Assembly (NCBI GenBank): GCA_046154965.1
Contig: JBJXDY010000113.1
Location: 12,301 to 76,300, forward strand
DNA length: 64,000 nt
Direction of reading: 5' to 3'
From: DATKFM01 sp046154965
GTDB taxonomy: Bacteria; Pseudomonadota; Alphaproteobacteria; Dongiales; Dongiaceae
Made by a program: the position numbers and the translations under genes. The stretch's first letter is position 1; each line of letters starts with the position of its first letter. A model generated the notes under the pieces. That model was given only the letters and a program-made list of their open reading frames with translations. It had not been told where the DNA came from and ran no database searches. Below, piece by piece: positions 23,951 through 31,650 of this stretch.

Positions 23951-23976
23951 GTAGGGGCGACCTGCGGTCGCCCTAC
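23951..23976. repeat. REP-like GTAG palindrome
   Basis: The element begins GTAGGGGCGACC, has loop TGC and closes GGTCGCCCTAC, with one bulged G. The 5' GTAG tetranucleotide next to an imperfect palindrome is the hallmark of REP sequences mobilised by RAYT transposases. A second, inverted copy (GGGCGACCGCCGGTCGCCCC then TAC) ends at 24022. No RAYT gene lies in the window. Confidence 0.65.
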
Positions 23977-24070
23977 GTCCAGCCGTTCGGTTCCGAAACG
24001 GGCGACCGCCGGTCGCCCCTACATCGGCTCGCCCTCCGAAACTGCGGCACCTCTTTCCAGCGGCAGAGGT

Positions 24071-24163
24071 GAATCCATGCGATCGACCCCATGCCAAGCG
24101 AGGATTTGCGCAAGGCGCCCATCCAGCGGAGCCGGGATACAAGAAGATGGTTTCACGCGGAGC
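24071..24163. repeat. Diverged direct repeat, unit A (unit B at 24305-24397)
   Basis: Unit A carries GAATCCATGCGATCGACC, CATGCCAAGCGAGGATTTGC, CCATCCAGCGGAG and AAGAAGATGGTTTCACGCGG in this order. Unit B carries GATTCCGTTCGATCAACTCC, CATGCCAAGCGAGGAATTGC, CCATCCAGCGGAG and GGAAGATGCTCACACGCGG in the same order and spacing. The units lie 234 bases apart and are not translated in a common frame. They look like two copies of an unnamed intergenic repeat interrupted by REP-like hairpins. Confidence 0.6.
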
Positions 24164-24876
24164 CGCGGAGGCGCGAAGAAAGTAGGGGCGGGTCCTCGAG
24201 TCTGGCCTGAGGACAAGCTTCAAACCCGCCCTGCATCCAGCGGCAGGGCGAATCCGAGCGTTCTACCCCGTGTCCAGCGGGGACCAGCGTCCAGCAGAGA
24301 AGGCGATTCCGTTCGATCAACTCCATGCCAAGCGAGGAATTGCCGCAAGCAGCCATCCAGCGGAGGTGGCATACCGGAAGATGCTCACACGCGGAGGAAC
24401 GGGCGGGTTTGAAACCCGCTCCTACAGCCTGCAACGCCAACGTTGCGTAATGGTTGTTTTGTTCGGGTGCCCTGCGCAACCCGCTGGTTTGTCAGACGGA
24501 TGTATTCGGGGACCTCTGTTTTCGATAAAACAACCCACCGGACACGCCCGTCCGTAGCCACCGTCAGGCCCGGGCGCGACTCATGACTCGAGCCGGCGGG
24601 ATCGCCCAACCCCGGCCGCGAGCCGTCCTATCCACAATGTCCAACATCGAGATTCCGATATAGGAACAGTTTCAGGGATCGCAAGGCCGGGGCTCGGGCG
24701 CGCGACGAAGGGCGAGCGACAACTGCCGTTGGTTGTCAGCGATTGGGACTGAAGGCGACAAGGGGGTACCAGGGGCTTCGGTTGAGCGTGGCGGGAGAAA
24801 GGAGCCTTTGAACATTGACTTCAAACATTCCCGCGTCATGCGCTGGGTGCGTCCCAAAGGCGAAAGGACGGATACC

Positions 24877-25392
24877 GTGACCATGACCCCGCGGGAGTTC
24901 TTCGACCGGCACGTCGAGCCTGCATACGATGCTTGGCTAAAGGACAATCTGAGTGAATGGAAGATGCAAGCCGCCATCGCGGCGTTGAACAACATGGCAG
25001 CTTGGTCATTTGACTATTGGTCTTCGCGCGACAAGGCCAAACTTTACAGTGCTAACAATGATCGTGCATACCGTGAGATGCTGGCGCGTGAATGCCCAGC
25101 CTTCGCATTGGTCCGAGACATTGCGGATGGTCACAAGCACGTCTCACTTGATCGCAAGAGTCGGTGCGTGACGAAAGCCAGTCAAACCACCGTAGAATGG
25201 TACCCCGACGCATTCGGCAGTGGGTCTGGTGAAGACGCTTACGATCCCTTTAACGCCTTCGCGATAGGAGCTGACTGGTTTGTTGTCACGCTAGATGATG
25301 GGACAAAAAAGGCGGTCCACAATGTTGCACACGACGTGTACTCCATGTGGTGGACATTGGTTCATCGATGGGGGCATTCGCGGCCAAATTGA
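24877..25392 (+). CDS. Hypothetical protein, low-GC accessory gene
   Basis: A 171-residue (from GTG 24877) or 169-residue (from ATG 24883) cytosolic protein. AAAGGA lies 11 to 17 bases upstream, fitting the GTG better. It is rich in Trp and Tyr (MAAWSFDYWSSRDK, VYSMWWTLVHRWG). The segment ECPAFALVRDIADGHKHVSL suggests a conserved core of an uncharacterised family. Base composition (about 52 percent GC) and codon use differ clearly from the surroundings, and repeats flank it on both sides, so it was probably acquired. No function is assigned. Confidence 0.65.
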   Translation: MTMTPREFFDRHVEPAYDAWLKDNLSEWKMQAAIAALNNMAAWSFDYWSSRDKAKLYSANNDRAYREMLARECPAFALVRDIADGHKHVSLDRKSRCVTKASQTTVEWYPDAFGSGSGEDAYDPFNAFAIGADWFVVTLDDGTKKAVHNVAHDVYSMWWTLVHRWGHSRPN

Positions 25393-25487
25393 ACCTGAAG
25401 CTCCTCGGGCTCTCAGCGGTCGCAAGATTACGATGCTTGGGCCGAAGGCCTTGAAGTGCATGCGGTGCAGCACACGGCGCCATTTCT

Positions 25488-25541
25488 GTAGGAGCGGCCT
25501 CGGCAAGATCGCTTCGCGATCAGTCTGGCGGTCGCCCCTAC
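25488..25541. repeat. Composite REP-like element with internal hairpin
   Basis: Outer arms GTAGGAGCGGCC and GGTCGCCCCTAC enclose an inner hairpin GATCGC-TTC-GCGATC. The start TGTAGGAGCGGCCTCGGC is close to the REP elements common in gammaproteobacteria. It follows the low-GC gene by about 95 bases and may help end its transcript. Confidence 0.6.
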
Positions 25542-25770
25542 TCTTGCTATGGACCCCGGCGGCTGTGGCGGGATCGCCACGCACGCCACCGATCTTCCCG
25601 CCGCCCCATATTTCTTCTTGCATTCGAATTCCGTTTCCCCATATAGCGTGCGTCACGACGCCCAACGCACGTGCCCCTGGCCCTCTGTGGTTTATGCAAC
25701 GACGGTACGCGTCCTTTTTGGCCAAGCCGGCTTTCTCGTGGTTCGAGCCGGGTCCGAGGAGGAGGTAACG

Positions 25771-25923
25771 ATGATTGCAACCCGGCAGGGAGGCCCAGCC
25801 CCCTGCAACATTGTCAGCCCTGAATCGGTCATTTCCGGCCCCGGCCGCGGTTTTGCCGCGCTGTTGGCCGGAGAAGTGACCCTATCCCCGACCGCGCTCT
25901 CCCGCTCCCAGCGGCAGATGTAG
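25771..25923 (+). CDS. Putative 50-residue leader peptide ORF
   Basis: ATG at 25771 has an excellent Shine-Dalgarno GAGGAGGT five bases upstream and opens a 50-codon frame beginning MIATRQGGPAPCNIVSPES and ending RSQRQM. It overlaps the structured leader of the ornithine decarboxylase-like gene and ends 145 bases before it. Translation of it could control folding of the downstream hairpins. No homologous protein is recognised. Confidence 0.4.
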   Translation: MIATRQGGPAPCNIVSPESVISGPGRGFAALLAGEVTLSPTALSRSQRQM

Positions 25924-26050
25924 ACGGGTGCTGCGCCGGGGAACCGGCGCCGGGGTTGGCCCCGTGGCGATCCGCCGCGGCCGGAAACCTTTCCTCAACC
26001 GTTTAACCCCATAGTCCCGGGCCGAGCTGGCGCTGTTGCGCCGCCGCCGC
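25781..26050 (+). ncRNA. Structured speF-like leader upstream of the decarboxylase
   Basis: A run of stable hairpins precedes the decarboxylase gene. CAGGGAGGC pairs with GCCCCCTG (25788 on). TCCGGCC (25834-25840) pairs with GGCCGGA (25866-25872) and encloses CGCGG-TTTTG-CCGCG (25846-25860). GCGCCGG-GGAA-CCGGCGC spans 25933-25950, CGGGG-TTGG-CCCCG 25951-25964 and GGCG-ATC-CGCC 25966-25976. Alphaproteobacteria are known to carry a long conserved speF leader RNA before ornithine decarboxylase-like genes; position and structure fit that, but I could not run a covariance search. Confidence 0.5.
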
Positions 26051-26068
26051 GGGACTGGAGTACCGCCG

Positions 26069-27211
26069 ATGACCACCGCCATGAACAGCCGTATCAGCCA
26101 ATTCCTCAGCGACCGACGACCGGCGACGCCCTGCCTGGTCATGGATCTCTCCGTCATCGAGGAGAACTACCGGGAGCTGCGCCGCGTCCTGCCGCTGGCC
26201 CGCGTTTACTATGCCGTGAAGGCCAACCCGGCGCCGGAGATCATCGGCCGCCTGGCAGCCCTCGGCGCCTGCTTCGACACGGCGAGCCGGGGCGAGATCG
26301 AGCTGTGCCTGAACGCCGGCGTGCCCGGCGACCGCATCTCTTTCGGCAATACAATCAAGAAAGCGTCTGACATCGCCTTCGCGCACCAGAACGGCGTCCG
26401 CCTGTTCGCCATGGACAGCGACGGCGAGCTGCAGAAGATCGCCGCGGCCGCGCCCGGCGCCTCCGTCTATTGCCGCGTCCTGACCGACGGCAACGGCGCG
26501 GAATGGCCGCTGTCGCGGAAATTCGGCTGCTCCAGCCGCATGGCCGCCGTGCTGCTGCTGAAGGCGCGCGACCTGGGCCTGGATGCCTGCGGCGTGTCCT
26601 TCCATGTGGGCTCGCAGCAGAGCGACCTGCGCCAGTGGGACGCCACCGTCGGCGGCGCCGCCAAGCTGTTCAAGCGCCTGCGCGAGGACGGGCTGGATCT
26701 GCGCCTGCTCAATCTCGGCGGCGGCTTCCCGATCCGCTACCGCCGCGACGTGCCGGATACCGAGCGCTGCGCCAATGCCGTCATGGGCGCTGTGACCAGG
26801 CATTTCGGCAATGCGCTGCCCGACATGATCGTCGAGCCCGGCCGCGCGCTTGTGGGCAATGCCGGCGAGATCGAGAGCGAAGTCGTGCTGGTGTCCCGCA
26901 AGGACTACACCGACAAGAAGCGCTGGGTCTATCTGGACATCGGCAAGTTCGGCGGCCTGGCCGAGACCATGGACGAGGCGATCAAGTATCCGATCCGCAG
27001 CGCGCGGGACGGCGGCGAGACCGGCCCGGTGATCCTGGCCGGCCCGACCTGCGACAGCGCCGACATCCTCTATGAGGAGACCGAGTACTATCTGCCGATC
27101 GAACTGGCGATCGGCGACAAGCTGCGGATTCTCGGCGCCGGCGCCTATACCAGCAGCTATTCGTCGGTGGGCTTCAACGGCTTTCCGCCGCTGACGACCT
27201 ACTGCATCTAA
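26069..27211 (+). CDS. Ornithine (or lysine/ornithine) decarboxylase, fold III
   Basis: A 380-residue PLP enzyme of the alanine-racemase-fold decarboxylases. The PLP Lys is K51 in VYYAVKANP, FHVGSQQ and LNLGGGFPIRY bind phosphate, EPGRALVG follows, and the catalytic Cys is in GPTCDSADIL. It makes putrescine from ornithine (some relatives also accept lysine). ATG at 26069 follows GGAG by 9 bases; a second ATG is at 26081. Its partner is homospermidine synthase 203 bases downstream, and the structured leader upstream suggests polyamine-dependent control. Confidence 0.92.
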   Translation: MTTAMNSRISQFLSDRRPATPCLVMDLSVIEENYRELRRVLPLARVYYAVKANPAPEIIGRLAALGACFDTASRGEIELCLNAGVPGDRISFGNTIKKASDIAFAHQNGVRLFAMDSDGELQKIAAAAPGASVYCRVLTDGNGAEWPLSRKFGCSSRMAAVLLLKARDLGLDACGVSFHVGSQQSDLRQWDATVGGAAKLFKRLREDGLDLRLLNLGGGFPIRYRRDVPDTERCANAVMGAVTRHFGNALPDMIVEPGRALVGNAGEIESEVVLVSRKDYTDKKRWVYLDIGKFGGLAETMDEAIKYPIRSARDGGETGPVILAGPTCDSADILYEETEYYLPIELAIGDKLRILGAGAYTSSYSSVGFNGFPPLTTYCI

Positions 27212-27230
27212 ACTCCGCGCACATCGCTCA

Positions 27231-27360
27231 CCCGTCACGAGGTCCTCGGGCTGGCCGCCGGCCAGCCCGAGGACAGGGCTTGACCCGGCGATCCATTCCG
27301 CTAACCAACTATCCGTGAAGTTCGCATTTCGATGCCCGGGTCCAACCTGGGCGTGACGAA
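27231..27360. repeat. Palindromic intergenic element with 15-bp hairpin
   Basis: A perfect 15-bp stem with GCC loop (27242-27256 / 27260-27274) sits after the decarboxylase stop, followed by GGGCTTGACCCGGCGATCCA and GATGCCCGGGTCCAACCTGG. The outer ends are CGTCACG and CGTGACG, inverted. The pattern (hairpin, then GACCCGG-GATCCA type words) resembles dispersed elements frequent in alphaproteobacteria. The stem could also act as a terminator or processing site between the two polyamine genes. Confidence 0.6.
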
Positions 27361-27414
27361 TGTGGAGCAACCGGGACCATCGCCGGTGCCAACACATCCT
27401 GGGGGATCTCAATA

Positions 27415-28836
27415 ATGGCGACAAAGACCATATTTGGCGGACGCGTCCTGATGATCGGCTTCGGCTCGGTGGGCCACTGCACCCTGCCGCTGATCGCCCG
27501 GCATATCGACATGCCGCTGTCGCGCGTCACCGTCGTGGAGATGGACGATCACAGCGAGGAGATCGCGCCGTTCGTGAAACAGGGCGTGACCTATGTGATC
27601 AAGGAGATCACGAAGAAGAACTTCAAGAACGTGCTGGCGAAATATGCCGGCCGCGGCGACATCGTGCTGAACCTGAGCGTCAGCGTGAGCAGCCATGAGG
27701 TGATGGAATGGTGCCAGAAGGCGGGCGCCAACTACCTGGACACCTGCATCGAACCCTGGCCCGGTTACTACGACAATCCGAAGATACCCGCCTATCAGCG
27801 CTCGAATTACTATCTGCGCTACGAGGCCAAGGAGCTCGCCAGCAAATGGCCGAAGGGCGCGCCGACCATGATCATGACCATGGGCGCCAATCCCGGGATC
27901 ATCAGCCACTTCGTCAAAGCGGGCATGATGGAGCTGGCCCGCGGCAAGGGCCGCAACGCCGGCAAGCCCACGACGCGCGAAGGCTGGGCGCGGCTCGCCA
28001 TGGATCTCGGCCTCAAGGCCATCCATGTGGCCGAGCGCGACACCCAGGTGGCGAACGTCCCCAAGAAGCTGGACGAATTCGTCAACACCTGGAGTATCCA
28101 CGGCTTCGTCAGCGAGGGGCTGCAGCCGGCCGAGCTCGGCTGGGGCACCCATGAAAAGCGCCTGCCGCTGGACGCCAACGAGCATCCGGTGGGGCCGAAA
28201 TGCGCCATCTATCTGAACCAGCCGGGCTGCGTCACCCAGGTGCGCTCATGGACGCCGATCAACGGCGAGATGATCGGATTCCTGATCACCCACGGCGAGG
28301 CGATCACGCTGGCGGACTATCTCACGGTGTTCGACGGCGAGAAGCCGATCTACCGCCCGACCGTGCACTATGCCTATCACCCCTGCGACGACGCCGTGCT
28401 CAGCGTGCGCGAAATGCAGATGCATAACTTCCGGATGCAGAAGAAAGTGCGGCTGATGGGTAAGGAGATCGTGGCCGGCATGGACGAGCTCGGCGCGCTC
28501 CTGATGGGCGATTTCGGCGCGCTCTGGTTCGGCTCCCAGCTCACCATCCAGGAGGCGCGGCAGATCCTGGGCGACCGCTTCAATGCGACCTCGCTGCAGA
28601 TCGCCTCGCCGGTGCTGGCCGGCATGATCCACATGATCAGAAATCCGAAGCAGGGCCTGCTGGAGCCGGAGGACCTGGACCATGAGTTCGTGATCGATGT
28701 CTGCCGGCCTTATCTGGGCAAGGTGGCGGCGGCGCGCACGGACTGGACGCCGCTGCAGAAGCGCGCCGTGCTTTTCCCCGAGCCGCATCTGGACCGCATG
28801 GATCCCTGGCAGTTCGGGAATTTCCGGGTGACGTAG
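27415..28836 (+). CDS. hss: Homospermidine synthase
   Basis: A 473-residue NAD-dependent enzyme of the saccharopine dehydrogenase-like family. It makes sym-homospermidine from two putrescines (or putrescine and spermidine), releasing ammonia. The Rossmann motif is VLMIGFGSVGHCTLPLIARH, then VVEMDDHSEE, YLDTCIEPWPGYYDN, MTMGANPGIISHFVK and the C-terminal ATSLQIASPVLAGMIHMI. The length is normal for the bacterial enzyme. It lies downstream of the decarboxylase that supplies putrescine. Homospermidine is the usual long polyamine of many alphaproteobacteria. Confidence 0.95.
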   Translation: MATKTIFGGRVLMIGFGSVGHCTLPLIARHIDMPLSRVTVVEMDDHSEEIAPFVKQGVTYVIKEITKKNFKNVLAKYAGRGDIVLNLSVSVSSHEVMEWCQKAGANYLDTCIEPWPGYYDNPKIPAYQRSNYYLRYEAKELASKWPKGAPTMIMTMGANPGIISHFVKAGMMELARGKGRNAGKPTTREGWARLAMDLGLKAIHVAERDTQVANVPKKLDEFVNTWSIHGFVSEGLQPAELGWGTHEKRLPLDANEHPVGPKCAIYLNQPGCVTQVRSWTPINGEMIGFLITHGEAITLADYLTVFDGEKPIYRPTVHYAYHPCDDAVLSVREMQMHNFRMQKKVRLMGKEIVAGMDELGALLMGDFGALWFGSQLTIQEARQILGDRFNATSLQIASPVLAGMIHMIRNPKQGLLEPEDLDHEFVIDVCRPYLGKVAAARTDWTPLQKRAVLFPEPHLDRMDPWQFGNFRVT

Positions 28837-28871
28837 GGCGGCTGCGCCGCAGGTTTCTTGGTCGCCCCTAC
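28833..28871. repeat. REP-like GTAG element / terminator of hss
   Basis: The arms GTAGGGCG and CGCCCCTAC enclose GCGGC-TGC-GCCGC (28838-28850). The element starts inside the hss stop codon (TAG at 28834-28836), so the repeat has supplied the end of the gene. The inner hairpin is followed by AGGTTTCTTGG, which could give weak intrinsic termination. Confidence 0.55.
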
Positions 28872-28889
28872 GGGAGATCGAATTGTCGC

Positions 28890-29945
28890 CTACTGCCAGA
28901 CGATCCGCGGCATCCGCGCCAGCTTCAGCGGGCCGACGAACAGGAACCCATCCTGGACGGTGAGCGGCAGCTTGGCCGCGGGCGGGCCGCCGTCGTCGGC
29001 GGGCTTGGCCATGGCGGCCAGCGCGATCTTGGCGCCGGTGGCGCCGCCGGGGTCCATCAACCCGGCTTGAACCAGCGCGTCGATGGCCTCGCCGTAGCCG
29101 CGCACCGTCGCCGTGCCCGCGAACAGCGGCTGCATCTGCCCGTCCAATGCCAGTGTCCCTTCGGCGGTGACCGCCAGCGGCCCCCAGGTGGCGGCAAAGC
29201 GCTGGATCTGCAGCACGCCGCCGGCATCGCGCCAAGCAGCCAGCGACTCCGATGGCCGGCCGGGTTGCAGCATGCCCTCGACTGCGGCCGCCAGGTCGAT
29301 CCTTGAGATGTAGTTGCCAAGCGGCAGATTGGCCGGCTCGGAAATCGACAGATCGTGCAGCCCCACAATGAGATCGACGCTCTCGCCGCCATCGGCCGCG
29401 GACGGCGCTGGATCGATCCGGGCATCGGCTTGCATTAATCCGATGTCGAGTTCGACCGGGCCGCTGAGCCTGCCCGAAAAATCCCGTATGAAGATTGATC
29501 TCGCCTGGCCATCTGTGCCGTAAGTGAAGCCGAGGCTGCCTCTGCGGATCGCGCCGGTCATCCGATACTCTTCATCGGCCACCGTGTAGCGCAACTCAAG
29601 AGTCGGCGCGGGAACGAAGGTCACCTTGAATGGATTTGTCGTGTCCACATTGATCGACAGGCTGGCGACCTTAAGGTCCCAATCATCGCGCGGCGCGGTG
29701 ACGATGATGTTGTCGAGGCTTTGCGACACCGTCAGCCAATCGCCGGATTCCCGGGCAAAATCCGCGTCGATACTGTAACCCTCGGCGGTGCGGGCGAGGA
29801 TCCAGTTATTGACGTTGAGGCCGAGCTGCTGCGCCACATAGCCGCGGTACCAGGCGTAGCCCAATTGGAGCGCCAGAAGCAGCAGAACGGCGACGGTCAG
29901 CCAGGCAATTTTTCGGGAACGGCGGCTCATGACACCGGCGGTCAT
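28890..29945 (-). CDS. DUF2125 domain-containing membrane-anchored protein
   Basis: A 351-residue protein with an N-terminal TM anchor (about residues 13-30, IAWLTVAVLLLLALQLG) and a periplasmic DUF2125 domain. Conserved-looking parts are AWYRGYVAQQLG, FARESGDWLTVSQSLDN (wall-facing beta region) and the final PLTVQDGFLFVGPLKLAR. DUF2125 proteins are alphaproteobacterial and resemble AsmA/TamB-type beta proteins; the function is unknown. An alternative start is the ATG at 29930 (MSRRSRK); neither start has a strong Shine-Dalgarno. Confidence 0.8.
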   Translation of the reverse strand: MTAGVMSRRSRKIAWLTVAVLLLLALQLGYAWYRGYVAQQLGLNVNNWILARTAEGYSIDADFARESGDWLTVSQSLDNIIVTAPRDDWDLKVASLSINVDTTNPFKVTFVPAPTLELRYTVADEEYRMTGAIRRGSLGFTYGTDGQARSIFIRDFSGRLSGPVELDIGLMQADARIDPAPSAADGGESVDLIVGLHDLSISEPANLPLGNYISRIDLAAAVEGMLQPGRPSESLAAWRDAGGVLQIQRFAATWGPLAVTAEGTLALDGQMQPLFAGTATVRGYGEAIDALVQAGLMDPGGATGAKIALAAMAKPADDGGPPAAKLPLTVQDGFLFVGPLKLARMPRIVWQ

Positions 29946-30024
29946 AGCGGGATTGCCCTGTGTCCGCCATCGTTGTCTTGCGGCGCGCGGGGGCTAAGAT
30001 GCCGCGGCCGAATTGACCGACCGT

Positions 30025-30918
30025 ATGACACTCCCCGCAGATTCCGCAATCCGCCGCCCCTTGTGGCAGGGCTTCATGCCGCCGCTGTTCGTCCTGCTAT
30101 GGGCCAGCGGCTTCGTGGTCACCAAGCTGGGCGTCGCCTTTGCCGAGCCCTTCACCTTCCTGTTCTACCGCTTTGCCGTCGTCGCGGTAATGCTGCTGGG
30201 CATCGCGCTGATCACCGGAGCGCCCTGGCCGCGCAGCCGCAGCGATGTCGGCCACATCGCCGTCGTCGGGCTGCTGTTGCAGGCCGCCTATCTGGGCGGG
30301 GTTTATGCGGCGATCGATCTGGGCATCCCCGCCGGCGTGTCGGCGCTGATCGTCGGCATGCAGCCGGTGCTGACCGCCGTGGCGGTCGGGCCGCTGCTGG
30401 GCGAGCGCGTGTCGGGGCGGCAATGGCTCGGCCTCGCCCTCGGCTTCATCGGCATCATGCTGGTGCTTTGGCAGAAGCTGAATTTCGACAGCGCGCATCT
30501 CGCGGGCATCGCCTGGAATCTGGTGGGCCTGCTGGGCATCACATCGGCGACCCTGTACCAGAAGAAGTACTGCAGCGACCTGGACTGGCGCAGCGGCGGC
30601 TTCATCCAGTATCTCGCGGCGGCCGCTGCCTGTTTCGTCATGACGCTGGTGATGGGCGAGACCGGCGCCATCGATTGGACCCCCGAGATCTTCATCGCCT
30701 ATGCTTGGCTGATCCTGGTGCTGTCCATCGGCGCCGTCAGCCTGCTGGGCTGGCTGATCCGCCGGGGCGAGGCGTCGCGCGTCGCCAGCGTGTTCTACCT
30801 GGTGCCGCCCACGGCCGCGCTGATGGGCTGGCTGATGTTCGGCGAGACGCTGGGGCCGCCGGCGCTGCTGGGCATGGCGGCGGCGGTGGCCGGGGTGGCG
30901 CTGGTCGTGCGAAAATAG
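30025..30918 (+). CDS. DMT-superfamily (EamA) permease
   Basis: A 297-residue inner-membrane protein with ten TM segments in two EamA repeats (PPLFVLLWASGFVVTKLGVA at the start of repeat 1; the second starts near GIAWNLVGLLGITSATLYQK). It probably exports a small metabolite; the substrate is unknown. ATG at 30025 is preferred over a TTG at 30013. The ChaC gene starts 4 bases after the stop, suggesting co-transcription. Confidence 0.88.
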   Translation: MTLPADSAIRRPLWQGFMPPLFVLLWASGFVVTKLGVAFAEPFTFLFYRFAVVAVMLLGIALITGAPWPRSRSDVGHIAVVGLLLQAAYLGGVYAAIDLGIPAGVSALIVGMQPVLTAVAVGPLLGERVSGRQWLGLALGFIGIMLVLWQKLNFDSAHLAGIAWNLVGLLGITSATLYQKKYCSDLDWRSGGFIQYLAAAAACFVMTLVMGETGAIDWTPEIFIAYAWLILVLSIGAVSLLGWLIRRGEASRVASVFYLVPPTAALMGWLMFGETLGPPALLGMAAAVAGVALVVRK

Positions 30919-30922
30919 CCGC

Positions 30923-31552
30923 ATGTCCGGCAAGGAACCATCGCTACCCGAATACCCGCCGCCGATCAGTCCGGAGGAGGCGGCCCTGGTGGAGCGCCGC
31001 CGGCTCAACCCGCCATCAGGCGAGGATTTCTGGGTCTTCGCCTATGGCTCGCTGATGTGGCGGCCGGGGTTCCATTTCCTCGACCGCCAGCCGGCGCTGC
31101 TGCGCGGCTATCACCGGGCCTTCTGCGTCATATCCCACCACTATCGAGGCACGCCGGAGAAGCCGGGGCTGGTGCTGGGGCTGGACCGGGGCGGCGCCTG
31201 CCGCGGCCGGGCGTTTCGCGTGGCCGCCGCCGAGGCCGACCATGTCATCGGCTATCTGCATAACCGGGAGATGATCACCGGCATCTACGATCCCCGCTGG
31301 TTCAGGGTTGAAACACCGGTCGGCATCTGCCGCGCCGCGGCTTTCGTGGTCGATCGCAGCCACGAGCAATATGCCGGCAAGCTGACCGCCCGGCAAACCG
31401 CCGACTACATCGCCCAGGGCGCCGGCACGATGGGCACGAACCTGGATTATCTGCGCAGCACGGTCGCCCATCTGGACGAGCTGGGCATCGGCGACGGGGC
31501 GCTGCACCGGCTGCTGCGCATCGTCGAAGAAGCAACGGCCTCCCGCGGCTGA
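30923..31552 (+). CDS. Gamma-glutamylcyclotransferase (ChaC family)
   Basis: A 209-residue cytosolic enzyme of the ChaC/GCACT group that cleaves gamma-glutamyl peptides, typically glutathione, to 5-oxoproline and the remaining peptide. The substrate-binding motif VFAYGSLMWRPGF is at about 36-48. The catalytic Glu is in YLHNREM, and TADYIAQGAGTMGTNLDYL is the conserved C-terminal block. The length is slightly above the family average because of a 35-residue N-terminal tail. It is coupled to the DMT permease. Confidence 0.9.
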   Translation: MSGKEPSLPEYPPPISPEEAALVERRRLNPPSGEDFWVFAYGSLMWRPGFHFLDRQPALLRGYHRAFCVISHHYRGTPEKPGLVLGLDRGGACRGRAFRVAAAEADHVIGYLHNREMITGIYDPRWFRVETPVGICRAAAFVVDRSHEQYAGKLTARQTADYIAQGAGTMGTNLDYLRSTVAHLDELGIGDGALHRLLRIVEEATASRG

Positions 31553-31650
31553 GCGCTGGTCCGCTGGTTTGGCGGCCGCCGGCCCGATTGCCCCGCAGCG
31601 CCAGGGCGATTACCGTGGCGGCTGGGTGGCAAGAACCAGGGGGGCGGGCC

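Larger units (their letters stand above)
23926..24876. other. Repeat-rich non-coding stretch
   Basis: About 950 bases with no convincing gene. It holds a REP-like GTAG hairpin (23951-23976), a sister copy around 23999-24023, a diverged GTAG element at 24183-24232, a perfect 8-bp hairpin GCGGGTTT/AAACCCGC at 24403-24419, and a direct repeat of about 90 bases (24071-24163 and 24305-24397). The short frames across it have poor codon use and change with the repeats. The base composition drops towards the low-GC gene at 24877. Confidence 0.6.

Noticed and set aside
23926..26068. Prophage or genomic island with integration site
   Set aside because: Only one atypical gene is present, there is no integrase or tRNA, and the repeats are REP-like rather than attachment sites.
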